Source of the DNA: Pseudoscleropodium purum | Taxonomy: Eukaryota > Streptophyta > Bryopsida > Hypnales > Brachytheciaceae | Length of the DNA stretch: 64,000 nt | Direction of reading: 5' to 3' | NCBI GenBank assembly: GCA_963969395.1 | Contig: OZ017798.1 | Span: 2,790,001 to 2,854,000, forward strand | Shown here: piece after piece, positions 26,166 through 38,423 of the stretch | Layout: each line of letters begins with the position of its first letter | Numbering within the stretch: position 1 is the first letter of the stretch | The notes under the pieces: model-generated | Databases searched by the model: none | What the model was told of the DNA's origin: nothing | What the model saw: only the letters and a program-made list of their open reading frames with translations | Position numbers and translations under genes: made by a program

Positions 26166-28134
26166 GTAGTTTTAAGAGGTTTTTGATAGAAAAATGGCCT
26201 TGGTCCTTGAGGGGTTAAAAAGCCTAATTTCAAAGGGCTTATAAGTCAAAATAATGTACTCGTATGTCTTCCAACTTTTCAAATTATGTTAACAAGCTTA
26301 TTAAAAGAATGTCTAAAAAAATTCATAATAATTGTACCCATCTATCATGGCTGCCCAAACTGTTCCTACTTCTAAAATATGTTTCTTTAATTAAGTATGG
26401 CATAACTTTTTAACCATGACTTGAATTGTTGTATAATTTTCTAGGCATCAAGAAGATAGTAAAGCACACCTCTAGTAAAAATTTCACAAGAATACAACAA
26501 ATATTGCACTAGAGAGGGCCTACCCAAAAGTGAAAAATGGGCTAAAATCATGCTTAAGGGTTGTAGGGATTAATTTTGGACTTCAAACTATTCATTTTTT
26601 TTAACATCTAAATTATTTAAAATAAATTACAATTATAGAATTTATATTTCAAAATGAATTAGAAGCCTTTAAATAAAAATTTCTTTGTTTTCCAAATATT
26701 TCAAATATTGGTTTGCAAATTTATAAAATTTTGGACATACTTCATATTTAGCTCAATTATTTATGAAAGTGAACTAGACATGGGATATTCTATTGTATAA
26801 AATATTCTCATAATTGAATTTTGTAGATATAACTCTAGTCTTATTGACTAATATCCCAAAAAATGTCACAAGTATGTGGTTATTTATTTGTGACAATATA
26901 ACTATCTCCTGAAAAGATGCATCCCACCCTATCAAACACCACTAGCACCTCCACCCTCAGAATCCCTTGTTGTCCAATGTGACAAAAAACAAAATAAAGT
27001 ACCTCCAATGCTATCCATTTTTTTTTATAAAATCTAAAGAAGGCCGTTGGATCTCAGAAGGGGAGCTGTTGGATTTTCACTATTGGATTTGCCAAAACTT
27101 AATGGCTTCTCTATGGAAAACAAATATGAATATAGATACAAAATATATGATACAAATATGGGTACAATATGACAATATATTCCATATCGATTGCATCTGA
27201 AATTACAAATAGGGATATATGGTGGTGGTTTGAAATTAAATTTGGGATTGGGGTTGGAGTTGGAAATTAAAAAAAAAAAACCTGTCACTAGATGCCACAT
27301 GTACAAGTACATTTAAATTTTCACCTTTTATTAGAATTGTGACTTTTAGCTTACTATGCCTATGCCTATGCATTTAAAAGATAGAAACACAATGTGATCA
27401 AAAGTAGTAGGCACTGCCATATAAATATTAAATGCATTCTTCTATATAGAGACAGGTATTAAAATAAGCATAGGGTATGTTGTAAGGAAAAAAATACAAA
27501 AATATTAAAAAAAACATAGGATTTGATACATTCAATCATGTTGCCATCTTTTATTTATTGTGCTCCATGTACATGAGTGGGAGAATTTGATAATCTCAAA
27601 TTGCAACATGTTGCTAGCAATGGATGGTTTAGGGTTTTTTCTCTAGCACTTGAATGCATTTTTGTAGTTCTCAATTGTGTTAATACTAGAATCTTATCTG
27701 ACAAAAATTTCCTTATCAATTATTTTGAACATAAGCACAAATTAAAATTTACAAGTTAGATAGCCTACCAAAAGAACTTGTAAAAATATTGTAATTAATC
27801 AATTATAAAAAATACTTTAATTAATTGAAGAAATTATGTAATAATAAGGAACCAAAAAAATATGTTCCAAAAAATAATATGCCCCTTCAAAAATGCTTGT
27901 TGCATGCATATACCTAATAAAAAAAGATATAGAGTACCCCTCCCTAAGTAAAATACAAGTTTTCCACACATGCAATTTTCATGGTGAAGAACAAGTTTAG
28001 ATATGCAAAATTATAAATTATATTATGAGATTTGGAAAATATACACTTTTATTAGGCTTTCACATATGTTGTAAGGAGCATCTAAAAATTTTATGTCTCA
28101 CAAATGGACGCTAAGTAAGCTTCCTAATACATAC

Positions 28135-28401
28135 CATTAGAAGATTATTGAAGGCTCTAAGAGCCCTCGAGTTATCAAGCCCTATGTACTACAAGAATAG
28201 TGATTGTGTAGTACTCTGACATGGCCTAGACCCTACCATGTCATTTTTTAATTTTGTTTTAACTTTATTTTGCATTTTAAGAATTAAAAAAAAAAAATTG
28301 GAATTTTTTTTTACTAGCCAGCCATTCCCTTCACTGTGGAAAACAACTATAGGGGAACATGCCCGAAATGAGCTCTCAGAGCCCTAATAAATCTTCTAAT
28401 G
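28135..28401. mobile_element. MITE-like element, CATTAGAAGA family, copy 3
   Basis: The 267-bp element has inverted ends (CATTAGAAGATTATTGAAGG and TAATAAATCTTCTAATG) and subterminal AGAGCCCT on both sides in opposite orientation. The core has GGGGAACATGCCC, the counterpart of GGGGAATAGGCCC in copy 2. It has no coding capacity. Confidence 0.65.
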
Positions 28402-28726
28402 ATTTTAAGCAATAGAGGTATACATTTTGTCATTGATTCTTTAGTGCAAAACCATTTCATTATACTGCCTGCCACTTACTAACCTCTATAGAACGAGATT
28501 TGACATCAATCTCGACCACAAAAGAAGGCAGGATATCTTTGGTCAATGATTCATAAAGTAGTGGCAGTGAATAGTTGGAGGGCACAACTATTACTAGGCA
28601 TTGACATATCATGCCCAATTTGCAATTGGGGGTTTAAAGAGACTATTCTACATCAATTTGTTGAATGAAAGATGAGTCAATTAGCGTGGGATTTCACCCT
28701 CATCATTTAGATAGACAAATAAAACT

Positions 28727-28749
28727 CCGGTCTTAAAAAAAGACCGGCG
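28727..28749. repeat. Small perfect hairpin
   Basis: CCGGTCTT and AAGACCGG flank a short A-rich loop. This is unusually GC-rich for its surroundings. It does not look like a eukaryotic terminator and no adjacent gene is recognised. Confidence 0.5.
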
Positions 28750-29163
28750 TGAAAAAAATGTATGTTCGTAATGACAATGAGCCAATGTCCAATGGACCTC
28801 ACCATCTACATATACTCCCTTGCAGTACCACAGGTATTAGGAAACTGACTATCATTGACTTGGCAACACTACTTGCTTGGTTCAAGGCCCTTCCCTGAAA
28901 GCTCAAGCCTGGTGCTACAACCTAGACCCTCATTAGAGACTCTATAATATGGATATGCTGGCTTCGACAAAATGACACGGAATTTAACTAAGTCGTATGG
29001 CTGCAAAACAAGGTAGATTAGCTATTTTGGGAAAGTATGCTTGACCATGGTGGAATCGCTTGGCTACAAACTACCAACCTCTACAACCGGCACCGGCGAA
29101 GGCTAGCAAATTTATCAAAAAGTTCAACACTTCATTGTTGCGATCACCATTCTTTAGTTCTAG

Positions 29164-29324
29164 CACTAGAAGAAAACAATATTGCAGTCAACACACACTA
29201 GCTGACCATTTTTGTAAATTGCATTTACTGCAACACAGTTTTCAAAAAATTGTATTGCAATAAACGCAATTTACAAAAAAGGTCAGCTAGCATATGTTGA
29301 TTGTAATACTAATTTCTTCTAGTA
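29164..29324. mobile_element. CACTA-type MITE, 161 bp, near-complete hairpin
   Basis: The left end is CACTAGAAGAAA. The right end, read in reverse complement, is TACTAGAAGAAA. The two halves pair over most of their length (CTAGCTGACC against GGTCAGCTAG, TTTTTGTAAATTGC against GCAATTTACAAAAA). A 3-bp TAG flanks both sides, the target duplication size of the CACTA superfamily. It encodes nothing and would need a transposase from elsewhere. Confidence 0.75.
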
Positions 29325-29332
29325 TAGGATAA

Positions 29333-29549
29333 GGTAGACATATCCAATACCAATTGCTAACCTAATACCACTCAAATGTAGGATACTTGTTGATTTTAGA
29401 ATGAGAATTTATAAAACAAGTATATGTCTTAACTTCACTTATTATGAAGTTAAGGCATGTAGTACTGTCATAGATTCTTAGTTTAGAATCAATGACAATT
29501 GTACATTTGGGTGGTATTGGGTTAGTGGTTGGTATAAGGTATGTCTACT
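29333..29549. mobile_element. Inverted-repeat element, TAGACATATCC family, copy 1
   Basis: The left arm reads GTAGACATATCCAATACCAA, then GCTAACC and TAATACCACTCAAATG. The right arm is its inverse (CATTTGGGTGGTATTGGG, GTTAGTGGTTGGTAT, GTATGTCTAC). A second, shorter copy lies at 38227-38361. The central part holds further small inverted repeats. The class is unclear, but the structure is MITE-like. Confidence 0.65.
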
Positions 29550-29784
29550 TTAGATAGAATGGTTATTTGAAACTTGAAAATCCCTGTGAGAAGGTGCTTT
29601 ATGTAATTGTACATTGTGTGTGAACTTTTGTTTCTTTGTCTTTTGGGCATTGCCTTCAGTTCTTGTTGTTTGTTTGTGATTCAATTCTAGAATAAACTGC
29701 CATTTCAAAAAAATAAAATTAAAAAAAATTTAAATTTAAAATAAAAATAAAATAAATAAAAATTAATAAATAAATAAAAATAAA

Positions 29785-29802
29785 ATATATATATATATAT
29801 AT
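29785..29802. repeat. (AT)n microsatellite
   Basis: Nine AT units follow a run of A-rich (TAAA)-type repeats starting near 29,705. Confidence 0.8.
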
Positions 29803-32739
29803 TTCATTAGATGTAAGAAATACCAAATCTTTATATTGTCATTCAAATTTTTTATAAATTAAAATGCTAAAACACCTGCTTTTTTGAAAATTTTCAATTT
29901 CTCAATTTCATTAAGAATAGTAAATGCAATTAATATTTGGAGTCATCTTAAGATTTTCTTTACCATGACAAATAAAATGTGAATTTTTTTCAAGACTTTG
30001 GCAACTCCTTTGAAGACCATTTTTCTAAAATTAAAATGTTGGCATCAAAAATTTGTCATTTTTCATCTTTAGCATTCTAAGGAATGTAAATCCAAAATCA
30101 ACAATGAATCCAAAATAGACACTATATATATTTGTTGTATAACAAATTTCATACTTCCAAATGTAAGATTTTGGAACAAAGAGTTTGTTTTCTTATATAG
30201 TCTATCTTTTAGGTAGATGATAACACTCAACTATCCACCAAATACTCACTGAGATTTAAATTTAGGATTTTAAAATTATAATATTTCATTTCCCCCCACC
30301 TCCCTTCTTGTAATTTTTGTAAACCAACTTATTTGACAATCAATATGGGACAATTCATCCCATATCCATATTCGATATTGTACCCGATACTGTATCCATA
30401 TCTAGTACCTATATTCAATATTCTATACATATTCATATGCGGTATTGTATCCATATCCAACATTCATTTTTATAGCTTAGATTAAATCTTACAAGATCAA
30501 TGGCTTGTAATTTTTTGAGTACTCAACAACAATTTCGAGGGTAAACATTTAAAAAAAATCAATAGCTTGTAAATTTTTTGAGAGAGGGGGGGCGGCAACT
30601 AATACAAACTAGGAGGTGGTATGCTTTTTTTTAGTAGATAGTTAAAGGCTTGAGATAAAGCCCCTTTTTTCAATAGTGATTAAATTTCATTACCCAAAGA
30701 AAATGACTATAAAGGTTTAATGACAACGTTATAATTCATTAGTAGAAGAAGTCATTGAAAGAAATTATTATGTCATTGAATAAAGTATCTTTATGTGAAT
30801 CCACCATTTAGTTGTTGATTGCCTCAGTGACCATATATACTTGATTTGAAATTTTAGGCCCATTTTGGTGCAGGCAATTAAATTGTTTTGATTGTTTAAA
30901 AAAATTCAAGTAGTTTTGTTGGTTAACTATTGAAAACTTTCATTTTTCACTGAAGAAGGTATATATTTGATTGTTGAAAGGTCTCCAAATCTATGTATGT
31001 CTGTTAGTGTAAGAGTAAAGCTTGCTAATTTACTTCATTTCCCAACTTTGAACAAAGGTTGCCAATTTTACTTGATTTGAGATCTCAAAACTTGTACTTA
31101 TCCATTTGCTTTGAAAATGGTCCCAATGGAAAGAGTAAAGTGTTTCTATGATTTTAACCATTGAAAATTTAAACATCCAAATGTTGATTTAGAGTTATTT
31201 GTAATTTATATTTGTAAATGAAAATTGCATTTCAACAATTGCAATGTAGATTGTGTACTTAATTTAATGGCTTTTCTTGTGAAATTAAGTTTTTTGAAAG
31301 TGCATTTTAGTGTGCTAATACAATTTGTAGTTGTTCATGTCACCTTAAATCCCAAAAAACTTTTATGTGCAAATTTCTGAAATATTATGGAGAGGGGCAA
31401 CATACTAAAAATAGAAAATTTACATTTCTCTTGTTCTAATCTCACAACTCTTATGCAATTTTGCACTCAAAATTGGCTAGCATACTAATATGCAAGCTCT
31501 TTAAACATCTATACGATTAGATTTTTTTTTTAAATTTTGCTTCATTGGGGTTAACTATAAGCCCATGCTCTTTTTTCATAGTCAAACACACACTTGAAAA
31601 GGCTTAGGCATTTAGAGGTTAAGTGCACATTACATTTTTTTGAGCAAGATGTTATTCTTTATTAATGGGTGATCCTTTTAACAATTATCAATTTTCAATT
31701 CTAATGAATTTTGGAACTAAACATCATTTTATTTTTGAGCAAAAGTTCTCTCCTTCCACTTCAACATGACTTCTTTTTTATTTGCAAAGAAATACATATT
31801 ATTCTTTAATCCAAATATCAAATCATTTTTGAGAAATTGAAATAAATAGGAATATAGATGCTCATAGCTTACCTCCCTTAGGAGACTTGCAATTTGTTGA
31901 CATGTAATTTAGTTAGTTGCAAGTGACCCACCATGTAAAATATCTACTTCAATTTTTGATGGGAAGGGAGAATTGTCCCTCCTCCTTTTGCCCCTTAGTT
32001 CCTTTTTTACCCTCAAAAAATCATTAGAACTTATAATCTACAACTAATGATCCATTTTTTCCAAATTTAAATTCATATTTGGAATCAAAAACCTTGTGAC
32101 ACCTTCAAGAAGGAAAGAAATGCAAATTCAAACAAAGGGTAAGTAGAAAACAAATTTTTATACATACTCTTGGTAGTGAACATTTGAGTGGCAAATTTTT
32201 GCTCATATCTTACCTCATTTATCATGGTGTATCCATTATAATAAAAAAAATGAAAAAATGAAATGATATGAATGGGCCAAAATCATCACTTAGAAATGTG
32301 AGGTTTGCTAAATTTGGATGAAATTACTAATTTTAGACAATATTATAGATGAAGGTATAAATTCATGAATGGATGACTAAAATTAGATAATTTGTTTCAT
32401 ATCGTTGCTACACTCAAAGTGTAGGGCATGTCAAAGTAGAGACCCCCTTAAGTGCCATTTTTTTTTACCAATGCACAATTATTATGTCTAGATTGATCGA
32501 ATTTTCATACTTTCATGTTGAAAAATGAAAAGAACTTACAACACACAAAAGAATGCAACATTTTTGACACCATATACAAAAGTTACAAAGGCCATCAGTA
32601 GGTTTTTCGGTAGATGTTTTAAAATTGTTTCTTCAACAAAAGGTACATATCGTCTTTGGAGATGTATGCAAAGTGATGATGGCAATCTCAAGAACGCTTT
32701 ACACCTAAAGACCTAAGTAATTTGTTGTGTAAGAAGCCC

Positions 32740-32842
32740 AAAATCTTCACTTGTAATTGAACAAAAGGTTAAAATCTTCACTTGTGATTGGATAAAAGCC
32801 TAAAATCCTCACTTATCATTGGACAAAAGTTTAAAATTGTCC
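32740..32842. repeat. 31-bp tandem repeat, three copies plus a partial
   Basis: Copies begin at 32740, 32771 and 32802 with the phrase AAAATC(T/C)TCACTT, and a fourth is broken off at 32833. Each copy also carries ATTG(A/G)A(C/T)AAAAG. It is non-coding. Confidence 0.8.
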
Positions 32843-35150
32843 AATCAACCTCAAGAGGAAATTGGCCTGGCCTCTAGGTGTAAAGCATCCCTTAGACAAT
32901 GTGCAATTTCTGGGTGTACCCCATCCGTCCTACCGCCAAGAAATCCTAAATTTTTTACTGGTCCCCGGAAAGAAACCTCACTGTTGACTCACTTTGAACA
33001 TGATGAAGATTTGCCGCATTGGTGGAGATGCTCAGTAAGTTACTTATGGAAAGGTAGTAACTTACTACAATATACTCTGCTGCGGTTCTCCACACGTTCA
33101 CGACAGTACGCCAGACATCAGACACGTTCCCACAGACGTTCTACAGTAAGTTACTGGAGCCCGGTACATTTCCCGTGGGACACTGTAATTGTGAGAGCCC
33201 ACAGTAGTAATAATATTTTTTTTAACTCACTGTAAAACTACTGTAAGAATTTCTGTATTTGTGAGAATCTACACCAGTAATAGATTTTTTTTACCAAATT
33301 GCAATGGTTTGAATTTGGGGGGAGTAGGTAGTAATCTGGTCTAATTAGGATTTATTTGGGTTTTGAAGACTTTGTAGAAAAACTACCTTTGTAGGTTTAA
33401 AAGAAAATAGCCACACTAATTTTATTGATTGTGTTTTAAATTGGATAACCCCTCAAGTCCCAAGCATTCATTTAGGATCCTATGATCTTAATTTTTGGTG
33501 TGATTTTTTGAATTTTTTTGTAAAATAGGAAATACATTAGCATTTAATATAAAGATATACATGTTGTTCATAATCATTGATTTTGGATAGCACAAAAATC
33601 ACTCTTGTGAAGAGAGTGATGAAGCTATTTACATCCTTAGTAATACATGAAACACTCATGCAAAATATGGATGAAATCCCAATCATCCATCCCTAATTTG
33701 TAACATAAACGCTAAAATATATTATCTACACAAATGAGAATTTTGAGTTTCCATTTGGAATTAGACTCTTCAATTATCTAGAAGAGGTTAGAAAATACAA
33801 AACTAACCAACTACAAAATAGGAGGCAAGTTTTTATTTGAAAATATAGATAGAACTTTGAGCATTTGTATTAATTCACCTAAATTCATTGCAAATTAGTT
33901 TCAATTATGTTAGGCTTTATACCCAATAGTTATATATATTAATTTTTACAGGGGATCATTTGTGGCATTTGAAGGCCCAATATAGAGAAAACATCCACAA
34001 ATACATGAACAAAGTTGGCTCATATATAAAGTGGGTTTATACAAAGTGACATGAAAAGGTAAAAACATCAATTCTCTCAATTTTTGAGGAAATTTGTTCT
34101 ACATGTACGTGCTCCTAAGTCTAGAGGTATAAAGGTTGTTCATATTTTATAGTTGACCAAAGGCTTTTAATTTTTTTGTCTAAGGACCAATTACAATAGT
34201 TGGAGGTTTAGGCACACTTAGGAAGTACATGTATAGAAAAAACTACCCCTCCATTTTCAGAAGCTTTTGATGATTGACAATACTCTCAAAGCCTTTACTA
34301 CAAGTGTCGGTGGGGGCCAATAAATTAAAAATATATATTGTGTTGAGGACGATACTTACTATCCTCTATATCACAAAAGCTAGTAGTATGATTACATTAG
34401 ATCACAAGAAAATTTAGGTGACCCCCTACAAATTGATTGACACAAATTGATTGTTGAGCTCCATGGACTTAGGTTTTATTCAAAACCCTCAAGCATCAAG
34501 ATAAAAACATCTAAACACCGCAATTTTTCTAGTCCTACCACCTCAAAGGTTGAACAATCCCCCCCAAATGAATGAGGTCATTAGTGAACTCAAGAGAAAT
34601 GCAACCAAAGTAATTTTATGATTTTCCAACCACTCTAATAAAATATTAGAAATTTTCAAAGTAGAGAACATAGGGAATCCTATACTCAACCCTTACATGC
34701 AGGTAAGGGTTCAAAAAATGTCCAATGGATGACTTGACTATTCCCTATGGAAACAAAAAAAAAATGCACTGATTGGTTCAATAATCAAAGCATTTTGATG
34801 ACTACCTTGGGCGTAGGGGGCCACATCCTTCGAGGGTTAACACTAAACTTACCTTGAATGATCCCCCTTGAGGCAAGAAATATCCGAGCATTCATTGGTT
34901 GCTTCAAAAAACTCCTCACGTCTCATTAGTTGCTTTTGAAAAGCTGTGGTAGTTTTGTGTTAGGGAAGTGTCCATTCTGAACCATTTTTCAAGTGTAGGA
35001 AGTGTAGAAAAATGGAAAGAGTTGCAATCACTCAAGTGCTTCCAATGTTTCTTTTGAAGAACAAGAATTCAAAATTGTTGGCCGCGTGACATTAAAGTCA
35101 ATTTGGGTGCTTGTACCTCCACCTTGGGGGTTGAATAAGTAAGTTACTGT

Positions 35151-35910
35151 AGTTAACATGAAACGTACAGAGCCCCGCGTGCTGCTGGACTTGACTGGAG
35201 CAAAAGCAGCCCGGCCCTGCCCCCCCTTCCGTTCTCGTGGCGCCAATCCTCACACCCATGCACGTCGTCGCTCTGCGGCCTACGTGCATCCACGATGCCC
35301 ATTCACCCAAAGTCCCGAACCCAAAACGGAACCGTTCCCCCCCACGCGCTTCTATTCTTTCGACGCCAACTCCATCAAGGCTTCCGATCCTCGGTAACTC
35401 CGATTCAAACCGACCTGGACGGATTGAATACAATTTCGAAAAAGTTCGCCAGCTTCCCCCTGATCAGCTTGCATGTGCGGCCGGAAATCAAAGCACTAAT
35501 GAGCGGCTCACAGAAGCTCCAATCCCACATCATATGCCCACTGCCAATTTGGGGATGCCCATTTCAGAAACAAAGGAAAGGGAGGACTCTCTGTCTCCAA
35601 TTCTCGTCAGATCACGAACCCAGAGATCAATCTATCCATGGTGTTGGCTGCACATGCCGGTGTTTGATAATCAATCTTTTCGTACGGCGAGCGGAGGCTG
35701 CTTGTTGTGGGAATATACTGTGTTATACCGAAATCTCGAGCTGAGATTGAATTTTGGAGTGGACATTGAATTCGGGTTGGATTCGGCGGTTGTGGACAGT
35801 GGGCATCCCCCGCAGTGTGTTTTGGGAATATTGTGTGATTTTTTGAAACCTCGAGCTGAGATTGAATTCGGGTTGGATTCGGCCCTTGTGGACGTTGGGC
35901 GCCCGCAGCG
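35151..35910 (+). other. Long GC-balanced 5' leader/promoter region of the FAD4-like gene, with internal duplication
   Basis: Composition jumps from AT-rich to GC-balanced near 35,155. Frames here are open for over 200 codons (35,237-35,935) but carry no recognisable domain, so they are probably by-products of composition. A segment with CTCGAGCTGAGATTGAATT, GAATTCGGGTTGGATTCGGC and TTGTGGAC occurs at about 35,735-35,815 and again at about 35,850-35,905, ending immediately before the ATG. The Pro/Ser-rich upstream frame is the main alternative reading. Confidence 0.45.
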
Positions 35911-37011
35911 ATGGCTGCTTCCGTGCGAGGATTGAGTTTAGCTTCGACGTCACAAGCCGATGCTTCCACGTCGCATTCTTCCTCGTTCCGCGCCTCTCGT
36001 CGCCTCTCCAGCTCGTCGTCCCGGCGCGGCGTCAACATTTACATCAATGCGAAAGGAGCGAAACGCGCTTCCCGCTCTTCCAGTCACGTCCTCTTCGCTG
36101 TGCTCGTGGATAAGCACGTCAAAAGCCGGCCATCGTTGGAACTAGCGAAATCCGAAACAGTGGATTCCCAAGTTCAGAGATCCGATGTGTTGGATTCAAT
36201 TGTGTTGGATTCGGTTCTCCGTGGGCTTGTTGATGACGAGGATCCCAAGGCCGGATTGACGAAGCAGCTGGGCCAGACAGATACGAATTTGAAGTCCAGT
36301 CTTGAGCACCGTCTGTGGGTTGCCTTCGGAGCTTCCGCCGTGATAGCGATGGTGACGAAGGGTGTAATCGCTTGCAACTCCAGCGAAGATGCTGTCCAAG
36401 TAGGTGTAGGCATACTCGCCGCGTGGATACTCTCCGACCTCGCCACAGGTTTCTACCACTGGGGCGTCGACAACTACGGCTCCGCCACCACTCCCATCTT
36501 CGGCTCCCAGATTGACGCCTTCCAAGGCCACCACCAGCGTCCCTGGACCATCACCAAACGAGAATTCGCGAACAACATCCACGCCATCGCTCGCCCAGCA
36601 GGCCTCTTCCTCACTCCCTTCCTCCTCCTCCCCAGCCAACCGTTCTTCGATTCCTTCCTGGCAGTTTTCCTGGGGCTGGTGGTGATGAGCCAGCAGCTCC
36701 ACGCCATGGCGCACAAGAAGAAGTCGCAGCTCCCGGGGTACATCCTGGCGTTGCAAGACAGGGGAGTGATTCTGGGAAGGAAGATGCATGGGATACATCA
36801 CAGGCCGCCGTATGATGTGAATTACTGTATTATTAGTGGGCTCTGGAATCCGTGGTTGAATGAGGCGATGGTGTTCAAGAGGTTGGAGAGGTGGATATAT
36901 CGGCTGTGGGGGGTGGCGCCAAGGGCGTGGAGCGAGACGTCGGAGGAGTGGTTGCAGGCGGATACGTATTTTGAAGATGGAACCGAATTTGATCCTTCCC
37001 AGAATTCGTAA
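35911..37011 (+). CDS. FAD4: FAD4-like plastid fatty acid desaturase (Kua/TMEM189-type domain)
   Basis: Intronless frame of 366 residues. The first 60-80 residues are rich in Ser, Arg and Ala with few acids, a typical chloroplast transit peptide. A membrane domain starts near residue 134. The histidine-rich clusters that bind the diiron centre of this family are visible: FYHWGVDN (H183), QGHH (H207, H208), NNIH (H224), QQLHAMAH (H264, H268) and MHGIHH (H293, H296, H297). FAD4 makes the trans-3 double bond of hexadecenoic acid at the sn-2 position of plastid phosphatidylglycerol. The Arabidopsis protein is about 320 residues; the extra length here is N-terminal. Activity of this family depends on a peroxiredoxin-like partner that is not in the window. 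A close family member with another substrate cannot be excluded. Confidence 0.85.
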   Translation: MAASVRGLSLASTSQADASTSHSSSFRASRRLSSSSSRRGVNIYINAKGAKRASRSSSHVLFAVLVDKHVKSRPSLELAKSETVDSQVQRSDVLDSIVLDSVLRGLVDDEDPKAGLTKQLGQTDTNLKSSLEHRLWVAFGASAVIAMVTKGVIACNSSEDAVQVGVGILAAWILSDLATGFYHWGVDNYGSATTPIFGSQIDAFQGHHQRPWTITKREFANNIHAIARPAGLFLTPFLLLPSQPFFDSFLAVFLGLVVMSQQLHAMAHKKKSQLPGYILALQDRGVILGRKMHGIHHRPPYDVNYCIISGLWNPWLNEAMVFKRLERWIYRLWGVAPRAWSETSEEWLQADTYFEDGTEFDPSQNS

Positions 37012-37047
37012 CTGGCTCTGTTTCTACCTTGCATCATTTTGTAGACT

Positions 37048-37995
37048 AAATGCTTGTTCCACATTAATTCGTCGAAATTTCATTAGTTCCGATTCGAAAC
37101 GAATTCGTGTTCAATTTCGAGACAGGTCTGAGAGTTCTGAATGGGAGAGATGGATGCTTGGGCTTTTCGAGAGGACGGGGGTAACTTATACTGAAATTGT
37201 TCCGGCAGAGCCGAGGTCTGAGTTCTCCAGCATTGGGGACTTGGATATTTATCATTAATTCTTTCTGTAAAAGATTCTGTCATTAATTCTCTCTGAACCT
37301 TCTCTAACAGCACTCAAGACTTGCGTTTTGTAGCCTGATGAAGAGGCGAGTTCTGAGGTCTCCAGCATCTAGGTCTTGAAATATTTATCACTAGTTCTTA
37401 CTGTAAGTATTGTGTAATACCTTGTTTAATGATACAAACACTCTCCATCTGCGTTTGTACACTGATGTATGCTTGTTTCACATTCTTGTTGAGTAAGTTA
37501 CGCCTTCGGTAGAGATTGAGGGAGGGGCTTGCTCTTTTCGAAAGCTCGGGAATGGTGTAAATTAATGTTGTACGACTGAGGTCTCCAGCATATGAAAACC
37601 TGAAATGTTCTGTTATTAACTGTTTCTGTAAAGATTCTGCTGTACACTCTGAAACTTCTCGAACTTAATGACACACACAGACTCTATGATTGCGTACTCC
37701 CTGAATATGACACACTTTATAATTCCATTGTAGGTAAATGAGTGCTAGTTCTAGATCCACATTCTTCTGCAGTTTACATTTGGTGGCGCAACCTGTTGAC
37801 GCCGACAATTTGGGGAATGCTAACATACAGACTGATAATGTGCTGGTTGGGACGAGGTCGGTCTCCAGCATGTGGAACTTGAAATACTTTATCATTAATT
37901 CTTTCAGTAAAAATGGTGTCATTCATTCTGACACTTCTCTAATGGTACTCACACTCTATGATTGCGCATATCCTGTCTGACACTCTCTGTGCATC
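37048..37995 (+). repeat. Degenerate tandem copies in the 3' flank of the FAD4-like gene
   Basis: A phrase built on GAGGTC..TCTCCAGCAT, then TTGAAATA, TTTATCATTAATTCTTTC, TGTAAA, GTCATT and ACTTCTCTAA returns at about 37212, 37354, 37579 and 37855. The upstream phrase TTCCACATT/TTTCACATT also recurs (about 37056, 37473, 37756). The copies are 140-280 bp apart and unequally truncated. They may be successive duplications of the gene's own 3' UTR. No coding frame is shared. Confidence 0.6.
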
Positions 37996-38226
37996 GTGGC
38001 TTTTCGAAGACTAAGTTAGTGTAAGTTACTCTGCTTTCTCTTTCTTCGAAATTCAGATCCGGATTTGAGAAATGGTTTGTGAACAAATGCTCACTTCCGT
38101 GGGTCGTTTTCGGAGTCCTGGACTAATCTTTGTAGTGACAAGTCTTCGAGGTTTCTGGAGGTGAGAGCTGGTGCACGGTGGACTCTTATGGTCTGCTTGA
38201 GTGGCATTCCAAAGTTTGATTGTACC

Positions 38227-38361
38227 GTAGATGTACCCAATACCCACCGCTAATCCAGTACCATCCAAATGTAGTAGTGTCATAGATTCTCACTTCAAAA
38301 TCAATGACAGTCGTTCATTTGAGTGGTATTAGGTTAGTGGTTGGTATTGGATATGTCTACC
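38227..38361. mobile_element. Inverted-repeat element, TAGACATATCC family, copy 2
   Basis: This 135-bp element is nearly a complete hairpin. The left arm GTAGATGTACCCAATACC..CTAATCCAGTACCATCCAAATG pairs with CATTTGAGTGGTATTAGG..GGTATTGGATATGTCTAC on the right. The centre contains GTCATAGATTCT..AATCAATGACA, also present in copy 1 at 29.5 kb. Confidence 0.7.
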
Positions 38362-38423
38362 TTAATGAAAATGAGCATCAATGTTGCTACTTGGTGTGCA
38401 CATTCGACTGAAAATTTGATGTT

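Larger units (their letters stand above)
21514..35150. other. 13.6-kb AT-rich gene desert with repeats
   Basis: No frame in this stretch has length, composition or motif support as a gene. The contents are dispersed repeat family R1 (two copies), three copies of a MITE-like family with CATTAGAAGA ends, a CACTA-type MITE, another inverted-repeat element, a 31-bp tandem array and poly(A/T) runs. A GC-richer island occurs at about 32.85-33.2 kb. Around 28.8-29.1 kb a short, slightly GC-richer stretch might be a retrotransposon remnant, but I could not identify it. Confidence 0.6.

Noticed and set aside
28727..28749. Hairpin followed by A-rich DNA as a transcription terminator
   Set aside because: Intrinsic terminators are a bacterial feature; this is a plant nuclear context and no gene ends here.
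35237..35935. 232-codon open frame upstream of and overlapping the FAD4-like start
   Set aside because: It has no domain, runs through the duplicated leader and overlaps the FAD4-like start in another frame. Two other frames are equally open there because of the GC-balanced composition.
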